From UBA7328 sp036479115 (lineage in GTDB: Bacteria > Bacteroidota > Bacteroidia > Chitinophagales > Saprospiraceae): a stretch of 5,760 nucleotides of DNA. Of this stretch, positions 1-5,405 are shown one piece after another. Made by a program: the position numbers and the translations under genes. Within the stretch, counting starts at the first letter, position 1, and each line of letters begins with the position of its first letter. The stretch lies in contig JAZGFD010000048.1 in assembly GCA_036479115.1 (NCBI GenBank), positions 1 through 5,760 on the forward strand, in the 5' to 3' direction. The notes beneath the pieces were generated by a model. That model saw only the letters and a list, made by a program, of their open reading frames with translations. It had not been told where the DNA came from and made no database searches.

Positions 1-2608
1 ATTTCAGTGTTTTTCCATTAAAATCAATAACAGCCTGGTAGGGTAATTTGTTACTTTTTTCTGCATTTATCTTCGCCTCACATATTACCTTATTAGAAAA
101 TGAATTGTCATAATGCAGAGCCTGGGGGATGATATGATCTACCTCATACAAACCGGATTCATAAAGTTTGCTGAGAGGTATAACACTACCAGTATAAGGT
201 GAAAGATATTTTTGTTCTAGCCACATTTTATATTTGTTGATCTCACTAGGAGTAGGATCACCTTTGCTTCTTATTGCCTTAATATTATCGTCTATTTCTT
301 CTGTTGCACTTAAGGCTGTCTCTTCATACAATTTAAAAGTTTCTAAATGTCCTTTAGAATATGGATTAATACTACCATTTGCTTTCTGCAATTCTCGCAG
401 CATTGCTTTGGCTCTTTGATTTGTTGCATAGTTTTGGTTTCTTGTTTGGGTAAGTTTATTTCGCTTTTCTCCTGATAGTTTCATTTCACGAGCCAGCTCT
501 ACATGGATCTCATCTGCCTTTCCATGTGCATCCCATACATCCCTTGTCAATAGCAGTGTCTCTCTTATTATTTTTTCCACAGTAGGATTACGAAGTACCC
601 CTTGTGGCAATATTTCATTGATTTTCAGGTCGTTAGGATGAGCGTATATTTTCTGAGACAACATCTCACTGTGCCTGTTATACACTACATATGATGACTC
701 CCATGGTGCCAATCCTTGAAAATCGTGAACATCAGTTTTGTCAGTAAATGCCTCCCTAACGGTATCTCTCACTTCAGCATCAAACTCTCCTGTAATAATT
801 TTTTGAATTCTGGTAAGCGTATTATTCTCGATTGACCCCTCATTCCAATGATGACCACACCTCATTAAAGGCAATAGCTTATTAAGTGCTTTTTTAGAGT
901 ATGCCCCGTAATTCTTATCATATGGAGCAATAGCTAGAAGGGCTGATATGGTTTCTGATGACACATCAGATAATACATGAGTCAATGCCGTTCTGAGGTG
1001 ATCCGTGCTATCTCTTAGACTGTACAGAGCGTGCCATATATTTTCTAAAATTGACGGATCAGCTAAGATTATATCGGCATTTGGTTCGTTTTTAAATGCT
1101 TTCTTGATGGCAAATAATGTAGTTTTTCCCTCAAACTTATGGCCTTCTTCATAATTCCATTTATATGCCTTACTTTCAAGATTTAGTAGTTTTAATACAT
1201 CCTTTTCCTTTATTTCTTTTTTGGTTGAAAACAGGTTGTATAGCTCAGCTTTACTCTCATAGGTCAGTATATTAGCACTTACATCTACATTGGTAAGTAG
1301 TTTGTCTTCATCAGATCGTAATGCTCTCTGTAATATCTTCAGATTATGTATAATGCCCCATATCCTATATTCTTGAAACATAGGATGGGACTTAGCAATG
1401 CCCTTGACAGGTTTAGTCTTAAATCCTTCAGAAGTATTGTATTTGTAGCTTTCTTCTTTGCAGTTTGATATAAGATATTTTTTGGATTTAAGAGGTCGTT
1501 GATAGAATAATACATCATCTACTATCAATTGTTGCATAGATCTTTTAATCAGATTTTCTCTATGCTTTATATTCCTCTTGTATAGAGCCGATGCCGCTTG
1601 GATCAGTAATAACTTATTATCAAATTCTGAATGAAATTCGCCTTGTTTTTCTATGATTTTATTCAATTCTGATTTATAAAATTTTCTATCTATAGTGTGT
1701 ACTGCCTTTCCTCTGATCTTAGCCATAGGATCATCAAGAAGAATATTAAAAATATAAGCTCCTAAAGTGACATTCTGAGAAGATATCAGTTGTTCAGTTT
1801 TTTTCTTTCTCAGAGTCCAGTCATCATCTCCTGGGGTTGTCAGAGTTACTTTGAGCGCACCATCTTTAAGTGTCTTCTCTGTAATCACAAATTCGATCTG
1901 CTTTCCTATCCAGTCTGGTATGAACTTGTCAATGTACTCTCCTATTACACCGTCTTCAAGCTCTATGATCATCTTCATCTTACCTCGCACCTCTTCATCA
2001 GAAACATTAATTTTTACTACAAGGTCACTCACAAATCTCTTGTCAATTACCGTATCAGTCTCTGTATCTCCGCGTAGCTGGTTATAACCTCTCTTTGTAT
2101 TAAATTGCATGATAACCCATGCTAATTCCTCTTTGGATATTTTTTCACTTAGTGCCTTTTGCCTCAAATAGTAGATCGTCCATCCACGGGGAACTCCTTT
2201 TAAACTAGGATATCTGGATTTGAATATCTCAACCATTTCTTGATAAGAGGCCTCAAACTTGAATCTCACATTATCCTCTCCAATCTCATACGCCCACGAA
2301 AATCTATCGTTTACCACAAAATCGTCATCGATATAGCCCATTACCTTTAGCACTTTGACCAATCTATCTCTCCTTTTTCTTGCCCTATCATAGAGTCGTC
2401 TTACACCTCTATGACCTGTCCTGGTAGAGGCTTCTGATTGCAATATTCCTTTGTTAAAGTCATTGATGGCATCCTGGCTCATAGGTATGACCCTTACACC
2501 CATATCAATGATATCACCTGTTTTGTTATCAAAATCATGATTAATAAATGCCCATCCTATTGAATTTGTACCTATATCCAGTCCTAGTATTCGCTTTGAG
2601 TTACTCAT
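1..2608 (-). CDS. cas9: CRISPR-associated endonuclease Cas9 (probable subtype II-C), C-terminus outside window
   Basis: RNA-guided DNA endonuclease that cuts both strands of targets matching the crRNA. I translated the minus strand from 2608 to the left edge and the frame is open throughout (869 codons). RuvC-I is at residues 6-18 (RILGLDIGTNSIG, catalytic D11). The arginine-rich bridge helix is at about 62-85 (TRTGHRGVRRLYDRARKRRD). Motifs typical of Bacteroidota Cas9 follow: FNTKRGYNQLRGD (169-181) and YQRPLKSKK (369-377). RuvC-II is at 701-708 (IHVELARE, catalytic E704). The HNH motif YEVDHIIPQ is at 821-829, with catalytic H825 and a matching N848. All catalytic residues in view are present, so the nuclease looks intact so far. 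The rest of HNH, RuvC-III and the PAM-interacting domain lie beyond base 1; Bacteroidota members are often about 1,300-1,500 residues long. The ATG is set by its overlap with the upstream HTH gene and by RuvC-I starting at residue 6. No Shine-Dalgarno is visible, so translation is probably coupled to the HTH gene. Identity is very sure; subtype II-C is inferred from sequence style, as cas1/cas2 are out of view. Confidence 0.97.
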   Translation of the reverse strand, partial: MSNSKRILGLDIGTNSIGWAFINHDFDNKTGDIIDMGVRVIPMSQDAINDFNKGILQSEASTRTGHRGVRRLYDRARKRRDRLVKVLKVMGYIDDDFVVNDRFSWAYEIGEDNVRFKFEASYQEMVEIFKSRYPSLKGVPRGWTIYYLRQKALSEKISKEELAWVIMQFNTKRGYNQLRGDTETDTVIDKRFVSDLVVKINVSDEEVRGKMKMIIELEDGVIGEYIDKFIPDWIGKQIEFVITEKTLKDGALKVTLTTPGDDDWTLRKKKTEQLISSQNVTLGAYIFNILLDDPMAKIRGKAVHTIDRKFYKSELNKIIEKQGEFHSEFDNKLLLIQAASALYKRNIKHRENLIKRSMQQLIVDDVLFYQRPLKSKKYLISNCKEESYKYNTSEGFKTKPVKGIAKSHPMFQEYRIWGIIHNLKILQRALRSDEDKLLTNVDVSANILTYESKAELYNLFSTKKEIKEKDVLKLLNLESKAYKWNYEEGHKFEGKTTLFAIKKAFKNEPNADIILADPSILENIWHALYSLRDSTDHLRTALTHVLSDVSSETISALLAIAPYDKNYGAYSKKALNKLLPLMRCGHHWNEGSIENNTLTRIQKIITGEFDAEVRDTVREAFTDKTDVHDFQGLAPWESSYVVYNRHSEMLSQKIYAHPNDLKINEILPQGVLRNPTVEKIIRETLLLTRDVWDAHGKADEIHVELAREMKLSGEKRNKLTQTRNQNYATNQRAKAMLRELQKANGSINPYSKGHLETFKLYEETALSATEEIDDNIKAIRSKGDPTPSEINKYKMWLEQKYLSPYTGSVIPLSKLYESGLYEVDHIIPQALHYDNSFSNKVICEAKINAEKSNKLPYQAVIDFNGKTLK

Positions 2609-2799
2609 AAATTATTAGGTTTTATTTTAAAATAATTGACTAATATTTCTAGCGTTCTGGCGGTACAATTACCTCCAGAAGCACATCTTGTAATTGATTT
2701 TCTGTTGATTCCCAATTCTTTGCTCAATTGGGTTATTGATTTCTCACCTGAGTATACATTTTGGTGAATTTTCAATTGTAAGGATTTGATTATATTCAT
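2605..2799 (-). CDS. Small XRE/Cro-like helix-turn-helix protein, overlapping cas9
   Basis: A 64-residue protein that is almost entirely one DNA-binding domain. Four helices can be inferred: about 2-13, then SITQLSKELG (21-30), the recognition helix NRKSITRCASGG (32-43), and TARTLEILVNYF (47-58). This order fits the lambda-repressor/XRE-like HTH fold. Its TGA stop overlaps the cas9 ATG (ATGA at 2608-2605), so the two are very probably one transcript with coupled translation. The ATG at 2799 follows an A-rich leader with a good -7 box 44 bases upstream. The likely role, by inference, is autorepressor of the HTH-cas9 operon, and perhaps of the divergent tracrRNA; palindromic sequence lies in the divergent interval. 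An alternative is an Aca-like regulator acquired from a phage, but no anti-CRISPR-like gene is adjacent. The HTH call is firm; the regulatory target is not shown by the sequence. Confidence 0.88.
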   Translation of the reverse strand: MNIIKSLQLKIHQNVYSGEKSITQLSKELGINRKSITRCASGGNCTARTLEILVNYFKIKPNNL

Positions 2800-2842
2800 A
2801 AGATGATATTTTTTTCAAAAAAAAAGGAGAATTTTTCATTTT

Positions 2843-2850
2843 CAAATATA
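2843..2850 (-). promoter_or_regulatory. Candidate -7 box of the HTH-cas9 operon
   Basis: The minus strand reads TATATTTG, a perfect match to the Bacteroidota primary sigma -7 consensus TAnnTTTG. It would place the transcript start near 2836, about 37 bases before the HTH ATG. No good -33 TTG is found 17-21 bases upstream. That area instead holds one copy of the CTTTTGTTACAC repeat, so the promoter may be weak or controlled. Confidence 0.6.
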
Positions 2851-2865
2851 AATAAATTATTTTCG

Positions 2866-2877
2866 CTTTTGTTACAC
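2866..2877. repeat. 12-bp direct repeat copy 1 (CTTTTGTTACAC), cas9-proximal
   Basis: CTTTTGTTACAC occurs here and again, identical over 12 of 12 bases, at 2904-2915, 38 bp away. This copy sits just upstream of the cas9 -7 box, where a -33 element would lie. It is a plausible half-site for the HTH regulator. On the plus strand the same bases supply a TTTTG that could be a weak -33 element, with TATATTCA (2888-2895) as a poor -7, for a long tracrRNA form. Confidence 0.5.
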
Positions 2878-2902
2878 TATAGTACAATATATTCAAATCG
2901 TC

Positions 2903-2921
2903 CCTTTTGTTACACAAAAGG
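2903..2921. promoter_or_regulatory. 19-bp perfect palindrome, candidate operator
   Basis: CCTTTTGT-TAC-ACAAAAGG has two perfect 8-bp arms around a 3-bp centre and includes the second copy of the CTTTTGTTACAC direct repeat. It lies in the divergent interval between the HTH-cas9 operon and the tracrRNA. Its symmetry fits a dimeric repressor such as the HTH protein encoded next door. Assignment to that protein is inference from position. Confidence 0.55.
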
Positions 2922-2927
2922 CCTATG

Positions 2928-2943
2928 ACTAAGCATCCTTAGT
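2928..2943 (+). repeat. Short inverted repeat upstream of the tracrRNA
   Basis: ACTAAG-CATC-CTTAGT has two perfect 6-bp arms and a 4-base loop, ending five bases before the repeat-like stretch at 2948. It may be a second operator. In a long tracrRNA form it would fall inside the putative guide and could hide or present the seed bases. Confidence 0.4.
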
Positions 2944-2947
2944 GTAA

Positions 2948-2976
2948 GTTGTGATTTACTTTCATATATTTGAAAT
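2948..2976 (+). repeat. Degenerate CRISPR-repeat-like segment fused to the anti-repeat
   Basis: GTTGTGATTTACTTTC (2948-2963) has the form of the start of Bacteroidota type II repeats, as I recall them (GTTGTGATTTGCTTTC). It is followed by TATATTTGAA, like the promoter-bearing middle of such repeats. It pairs with the anti-repeat at 2984-2998: 14 of 15 pairs counting two G-U wobbles, with one A-C mismatch. In a long transcript this would form a built-in repeat:anti-repeat duplex. The true repeat of the array is outside the window, so degeneracy relative to it is inferred from the tracrRNA anti-repeat. Confidence 0.6.
2965..2972 (+). promoter_or_regulatory. Candidate -7 box for the short tracrRNA
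   Basis: TATATTTG matches TAnnTTTG exactly and predicts a start near 2978-2980, right at the anti-repeat. The nearest upstream TTG (2949-2951) is only 13 bases away, closer than the usual 17-21 bases, so the -33 part is doubtful. Confidence 0.5.
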
Positions 2977-2978
2977 AC

Positions 2979-3051
2979 AATTTGAAGCAAATCACAATAA
3001 GGCTTATGCCGCAGTGAAAACTTAATGGGTGGGGAAACTCGCCCTTTTTTT
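2979..3051 (+). ncRNA. tracrRNA (5' end approximate; a longer form may begin near 2902)
   Basis: This RNA pairs with crRNA repeats and anchors them in Cas9. The anti-repeat AATTTGAAGCAAATCACAAT (2979-2998) is the complement expected for a repeat beginning GTTGTGATTTGCTT. AAGG then leads into the nexus hairpin GGC-TTAT-GCC (3001-3010), a linker with a small AGT-GAAA-ACT hairpin (3013-3022), and a GC-rich terminal stem followed by seven Ts. This order (anti-repeat, nexus, terminator stem) is that of Bacteroidota type II-C tracrRNAs. It is transcribed divergently from HTH-cas9. The 3' end is well defined. The 5' end depends on which promoter is used: TATATTTG at 2965-2972 gives a short form of about 73 bases, while a start near 2902 would give about 150 bases including a guide-like segment. 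Confidence 0.87.
3027..3051 (+). terminator. Intrinsic terminator and final hairpin of the tracrRNA
   Basis: GGGTGGG-GAAA-CTCGCCC forms a 7-bp stem (two G-U pairs) with a GAAA tetraloop, followed directly by T7 (3045-3051). It separates the tracrRNA from the downstream sigma-factor operon on the same strand. Confidence 0.9.
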
Positions 3052-3146
3052 ATCCAGCACACAATGTCAAAGAATAAATCACTACTTTGACTGCTTTCTA
3101 AAATCAAATATCCAGATAGTTACAGTAAAAGAAAGATAAAAACCTT

Positions 3147-3722
3147 TTGGCAGAAGACATAATAAAAAGAGTAAGATCAGGAATAACAGAACGTAACAAA
3201 GTGATAGAAGAGCTTTATACAAGTTCTGATATTGACAAAGCTGTAATAGGCACCTTGATAAAAATGGGGTGCTCAAAAGAAATGGCAATAGATTCTAAAA
3301 CCGATGCCATCTTAGGATTTATCAAATCATGCTATCGCCCCGATTTTGAAATAAAATCAAATGTGACCAACTATCTAATCGGTACTGCAAAATATATTTG
3401 GCTTAACAGGGTAACAAAAACCAAGAATGTGGTGACTATAGAAGAAAGGCTTACTGAAGATACAGTAGAGTCAATAGAAGCCACCTTAATATCAAATGAG
3501 AAAAAACAACTGCTACAATCAATAATCAGCTTGCTGGATGAAAAATGCCAACAAGTGCTAACACTATGGGCGTCGAGTGAAAGAATGAAAAAAATAGCCG
3601 TGGAAATGGATTACAAATCGGAAGGAATGGCTAGAAAGAAAAAACACCAATGTTTGCAAAGGCTATATATTATCGTAGCTGACCATCCTGAAATAAAAAA
3701 TGAACTCAGATCAATGTTATGA
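3147..3722 (+). CDS. ECF-type RNA polymerase sigma factor (sigma-70 family)
   Basis: A 191-residue alternative sigma factor. Region 2 spans about 30-95: a GCSKEMAID segment, where relatives often have GCSREEAED, then the hydrophobic YLIGTAKYIWLNRVTKTKN (76-94) that resembles the core-binding and -10 helices (YLxGIARNLWLxxLRK in relatives). Region 4 spans about 120-175, from LLDEKCQQVLTLW (129-141) to the HTH-like RMKKIAVEMDYKSEGMARKK (146-165) and QCLQRL (168-173). The start is TTG: a TAA lies in frame at 3126-3128, and no in-frame ATG occurs until residue 40, which would remove part of region 2. No clear Shine-Dalgarno or promoter is seen in the 95 bp after the tracrRNA terminator. The stop overlaps the next gene by ATGA, pairing it with a membrane partner that probably holds it inactive. 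What it controls is unknown; its closeness to cas9 may be chance. Confidence 0.87.
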   Translation: MAEDIIKRVRSGITERNKVIEELYTSSDIDKAVIGTLIKMGCSKEMAIDSKTDAILGFIKSCYRPDFEIKSNVTNYLIGTAKYIWLNRVTKTKNVVTIEERLTEDTVESIEATLISNEKKQLLQSIISLLDEKCQQVLTLWASSERMKKIAVEMDYKSEGMARKKKHQCLQRLYIIVADHPEIKNELRSML

Positions 3723-4477
3723 CAGATTTATTTGAAAAAATTGATGATTATTTAAAAGGTATTTTAAGTGATTCCGATCGCAAAATATTTGAAGCAGAAT
3801 TGTCACATAATAGCGTATTAAAGCAAGCTGTAGAAGATCACGATGTAGTGGACTCGGTAATGGATTTTCTTGTGGAGCAGGATATACGTAGCGTAATGAA
3901 TGAGCTCGATAAAGTGGAGGATGGTCAAAAAGAAGAATATAGTCAAGAGAGAGGGCTTCCTAAAGGGCTGAAGAGCTATTTGATATTTATGGCATTGTCT
4001 TTAGGAGCTTTGCTTTTGGCTTATCTTTTTAATGCCCAAATGCAAAAGAGGTATTCACATGATAAAATTCTTACAGCATATTATTCTCCTTTAACATCAA
4101 ACAATGTGAACAGATCAAAAGCATCAACATTTGAAAGTAAAATTGACGAGGGCATCTACTATTATAACCTAAGGCATTTTGACAAATCAAAAAATCTACT
4201 CCTTATTCCAGTTCAGAACAATACTGATTCAAAAAAAGACCTAAAGAATCTTTATCTTGGACATATCTATTTAATTCAAAATGAACTTGATTCTGCTCAG
4301 ATTTACCTGACAAAAACCAAGGACATAAGAAAAAATGAAGCACAAGCCATAATATATTATCGAACAAACCAGATAGATAATTTAGTTGAACTCAGTGTAA
4401 ATTTTAAAAGTGAAAAAATTGATAATATGGTCAAAGCCGCAAAAGCCTGGAGGTATAAGTTTAATAAAAATAATTAG
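3719..4477 (+). CDS. One-span membrane protein with anti-sigma-like N-terminus and TPR-like C-terminus
   Basis: A 252-residue protein translationally coupled to the sigma gene. The N-terminal 1-65 (IDDYLKGILSDSDRKIFEAE) resembles the cytoplasmic start of Bacteroidota anti-sigma proteins (I-x-DYL-x-G-x-L-S-x-x-x-R-x-x-FE). The protein has no cysteine, so it is not a zinc-binding (ZAS) type. A single transmembrane helix lies at about 86-105 (YLIFMALSLGALLLAYLF), with lysines on its N-terminal side, predicting N-in and C-out. The C-terminal 140-245 is helical with TPR-like spacing (GIYYYNLRHFDKSKNLL, then LGHIYLIQNELDSAQIYL). The likely role is to sequester the sigma factor at the membrane and release it on a periplasmic signal sensed through the TPR region. 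Function is inferred from the pairing; a general TPR membrane protein is the alternative. Confidence 0.78.
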   Translation: MTDLFEKIDDYLKGILSDSDRKIFEAELSHNSVLKQAVEDHDVVDSVMDFLVEQDIRSVMNELDKVEDGQKEEYSQERGLPKGLKSYLIFMALSLGALLLAYLFNAQMQKRYSHDKILTAYYSPLTSNNVNRSKASTFESKIDEGIYYYNLRHFDKSKNLLLIPVQNNTDSKKDLKNLYLGHIYLIQNELDSAQIYLTKTKDIRKNEAQAIIYYRTNQIDNLVELSVNFKSEKIDNMVKAAKAWRYKFNKNN

Positions 4478-4498
4478 TTGTCTATTTCTTCTTTTGTC

Positions 4499-4512
4499 GT
4501 AACTACTCTGGT
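4499..4512 (+). repeat. Second, diverged copy of the insertion-sequence end
   Basis: GTAACTACTCTGGT matches the inverted-repeat end GTGACTACTCAGGT (4796-4809) at 12 of 14 bases, and both are followed by a similar GGTGT. It may be the original left end of an insertion, of about 700 bp, that ends at 5197, or an independent remnant. Confidence 0.45.
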
Positions 4513-4552
4513 AGGTGTATAGTGGGATTTTTGTAAGTGCTCAATATCTCGG

Positions 4553-4586
4553 TTGACCAGAAATATTTGCCAGTATTTTTGGTCAA
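4553..4586. repeat. 13-bp imperfect hairpin downstream of the anti-sigma gene
   Basis: TTGACCAGAAATA pairs with TATTTTTGGTCAA (12 Watson-Crick pairs and one G-U) around an 8-base loop, starting 75 bases after the anti-sigma stop. There is no T-tract on either exit side, so it is not a classical terminator. It may protect the mRNA 3' end or be part of insertion-sequence debris. The rest of 4478-4795 holds no supportable gene. Confidence 0.5.
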
Positions 4587-4649
4587 AAATGCTACCAACC
4601 CATTACAATCGCTACTCCACTAAGAGCGTTGCCCTTGGCTATTCAGCTC

Positions 4650-4666
4650 AAAGGCCTTCAGCCTTT
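4650..4666. repeat. Short hairpin AAAGGC-CTTCA-GCCTTT
   Basis: Perfect 6-bp arms with a 5-base loop. The stem-CnnCA-stem form resembles the three hairpins further right, so it may be a member of the same dispersed family. Confidence 0.4.
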
Positions 4667-4885
4667 CTATGATGATTACAATATTGAGTACTTACTAAAA
4701 AAAGCTCCATTTGTGAGTTTTAAACTATACCAAAGACAACCTCAATTTATTCTTAACACATAATTTACTAAATGTGAATAGTTTTTATTTCATTTGTGAC
4801 TACTCAGGTGGTGTGCTTTTGAACTTAAAAATTACATTTTTTTGATAGACACTAGCTATTTTCGTAGTAATACGTAACCCAGAGT

Positions 4886-4902
4886 TGAACCTGAAGGGTT
4901 CA
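4886..4902. repeat. REP-like hairpin 1 (TGAACC-TGAAG-GGTTCA)
   Basis: Perfect 6-bp arms around a 5-base loop. It is the first of three hairpins with similar 5-base loops whose centres are 52 and 54 bp apart. Confidence 0.55.
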
Positions 4903-4937
4903 TATGATTATAAAAAATAGAGGATAATCGGTACATA

Positions 4938-4954
4938 CGACCCCGACAGGGTCG
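4938..4954. repeat. REP-like hairpin 2 (CGACCC-CGACA-GGGTCG)
   Basis: Perfect 6-bp GC-rich arms with loop CGACA, the strongest of the three. No T-tract follows, so a terminator role is not supported. Confidence 0.6.
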
Positions 4955-4992
4955 AATTTCTTCAATACAATAATATTACCTTACGAATATTA

Positions 4993-5007
4993 AATCCCTA
5001 CAGGATT
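4993..5007. repeat. REP-like hairpin 3 (AATCC-CTACA-GGATT)
   Basis: Perfect 5-bp arms and loop CTACA, close in form to hairpin 2. It lies immediately before the region where transposase similarity begins. Confidence 0.5.
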
Positions 5008-5019
5008 CATAGATCGGTT

Positions 5020-5193
5020 CTTAAACGTGCTATTAGAATGGCTAAGGTCAAGGTTCAAATATCTGGCATGTTTAAATCAGGCCAACACGTCTTTTGTACC
5101 CTAAGGCCTGTTTGTGATACTTTGAGAAAAAGAAACCTCAATATGCACTCAACTATGATGCAAATAGTCCAAACTTTAATGGTACCTGAGTAG
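5020..5193 (+). pseudogene. Transposase C-terminal fragment, IS66-like
   Basis: The plus strand reads LKRAIRMAKVKVQISGMFKS, then GQHVFCTLRPVCDTLRKRN and a tail ending LMVPE before TAG at 5191-5193. This fits the C-terminal signature of IS66-type transposases as I know it: R-x-x-R-x-AKVK-x-K-x-SG-x-F-x-S, then an F-x-x-(I/L)R-x-x-x-x-TLRK block. About 57 codons remain. The catalytic domain and N-terminus are absent; upstream the frame stays open to 4921 but runs through the hairpin repeats and does not look like transposase. The ATG at 5038 is an internal methionine, not a real start. The family call rests on motif memory and is moderate. Confidence 0.6.
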
Positions 5194-5197
5194 TCAC

Positions 5198-5405
5198 TTT
5201 CTTCTTAATTGATCTTGAGTAGTAGCAGACAAATATTACCCTCTCCTCAAAGCCCTGTATCAATAATGAACTTATGCACTTTCTAATAGCTTGACCACCA
5301 TTATGGCTGTTATCAATTCAAAGAAGAAAAGTACTAACTAATTCAAAAGGTTAAAGAGTGGAATTTATCCAAACTATCAAAAGCTTTTTTTTTAAAAGAA
5401 AAAAA
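5198..5405. other. Intergenic stretch without a recognised feature
   Basis: AT-rich sequence between the insertion remnant and the minus-strand gene on the right. I see no coding frame, RNA or GC-rich terminator. A T9/A7-rich stretch (5386-5405) lies just past the minus-strand stop and could weakly help termination. Confidence 0.4.

Larger units (their letters stand above)
4796..5197 (+). mobile_element. Inverted-repeat-bounded insertion-sequence remnant (IS66-like)
   Basis: GTGACTACTCAGGT at 4796-4809 is repeated exactly in inverted form at 5184-5197, enclosing 402 bp. The only coding trace inside is a transposase C-terminus whose TAG stop lies within the right-hand repeat, as is common when transposase genes run up to the end of an element. 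It is therefore probably an internally deleted, non-autonomous remnant. IS66 elements make 8-bp target duplications. The 8 bases outside the ends are TTTCATTT on the left and TTTCTTCT on the right, matching at 6 of 8, so a decayed duplication is possible but unproven. Three related hairpins occupy the middle. Confidence 0.6.

Noticed and set aside
1790..2087. Plus-strand open frames (1790-2077 and 1851-2087), and a similar one at 234-419
   Set aside because: They lie wholly inside the well-supported cas9 frame on the opposite strand and show no protein-like motif.
2910..3107. Minus-strand open frame across the tracrRNA
   Set aside because: It covers the anti-repeat and the GC-rich terminator; the RNA explains the sequence better and the peptide has no recognisable features.
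3085..3114. Promoter for the sigma operon (TTTG at 3086-3089 with TATCCAGA at 3109)
   Set aside because: The -7 half matches TAnnTTTG only at TA, too weak to call.
3082..3288. Minus-strand hydrophobic open frame
   Set aside because: It overlaps the start of the sigma-factor gene antisense; the Leu/Phe-rich peptide reflects AT-rich complement sequence.
4557..4762. Plus-strand open frame of about 68 codons between the anti-sigma gene and the insertion remnant
   Set aside because: It has no usable start codon, no recognised motif, and crosses a hairpin. It could be insertion-sequence debris, but I cannot support a gene.
4886..5007. CRISPR-like array from the evenly spaced hairpins
   Set aside because: The repeated units share form, not sequence; there are only three and no constant repeat of 25-50 bases.
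5386..5405. Intrinsic terminator for the minus-strand gene at the right
   Set aside because: Only A/T runs with the short palindrome AAAAGCTTTT; no GC-containing stem followed by a T-tract.
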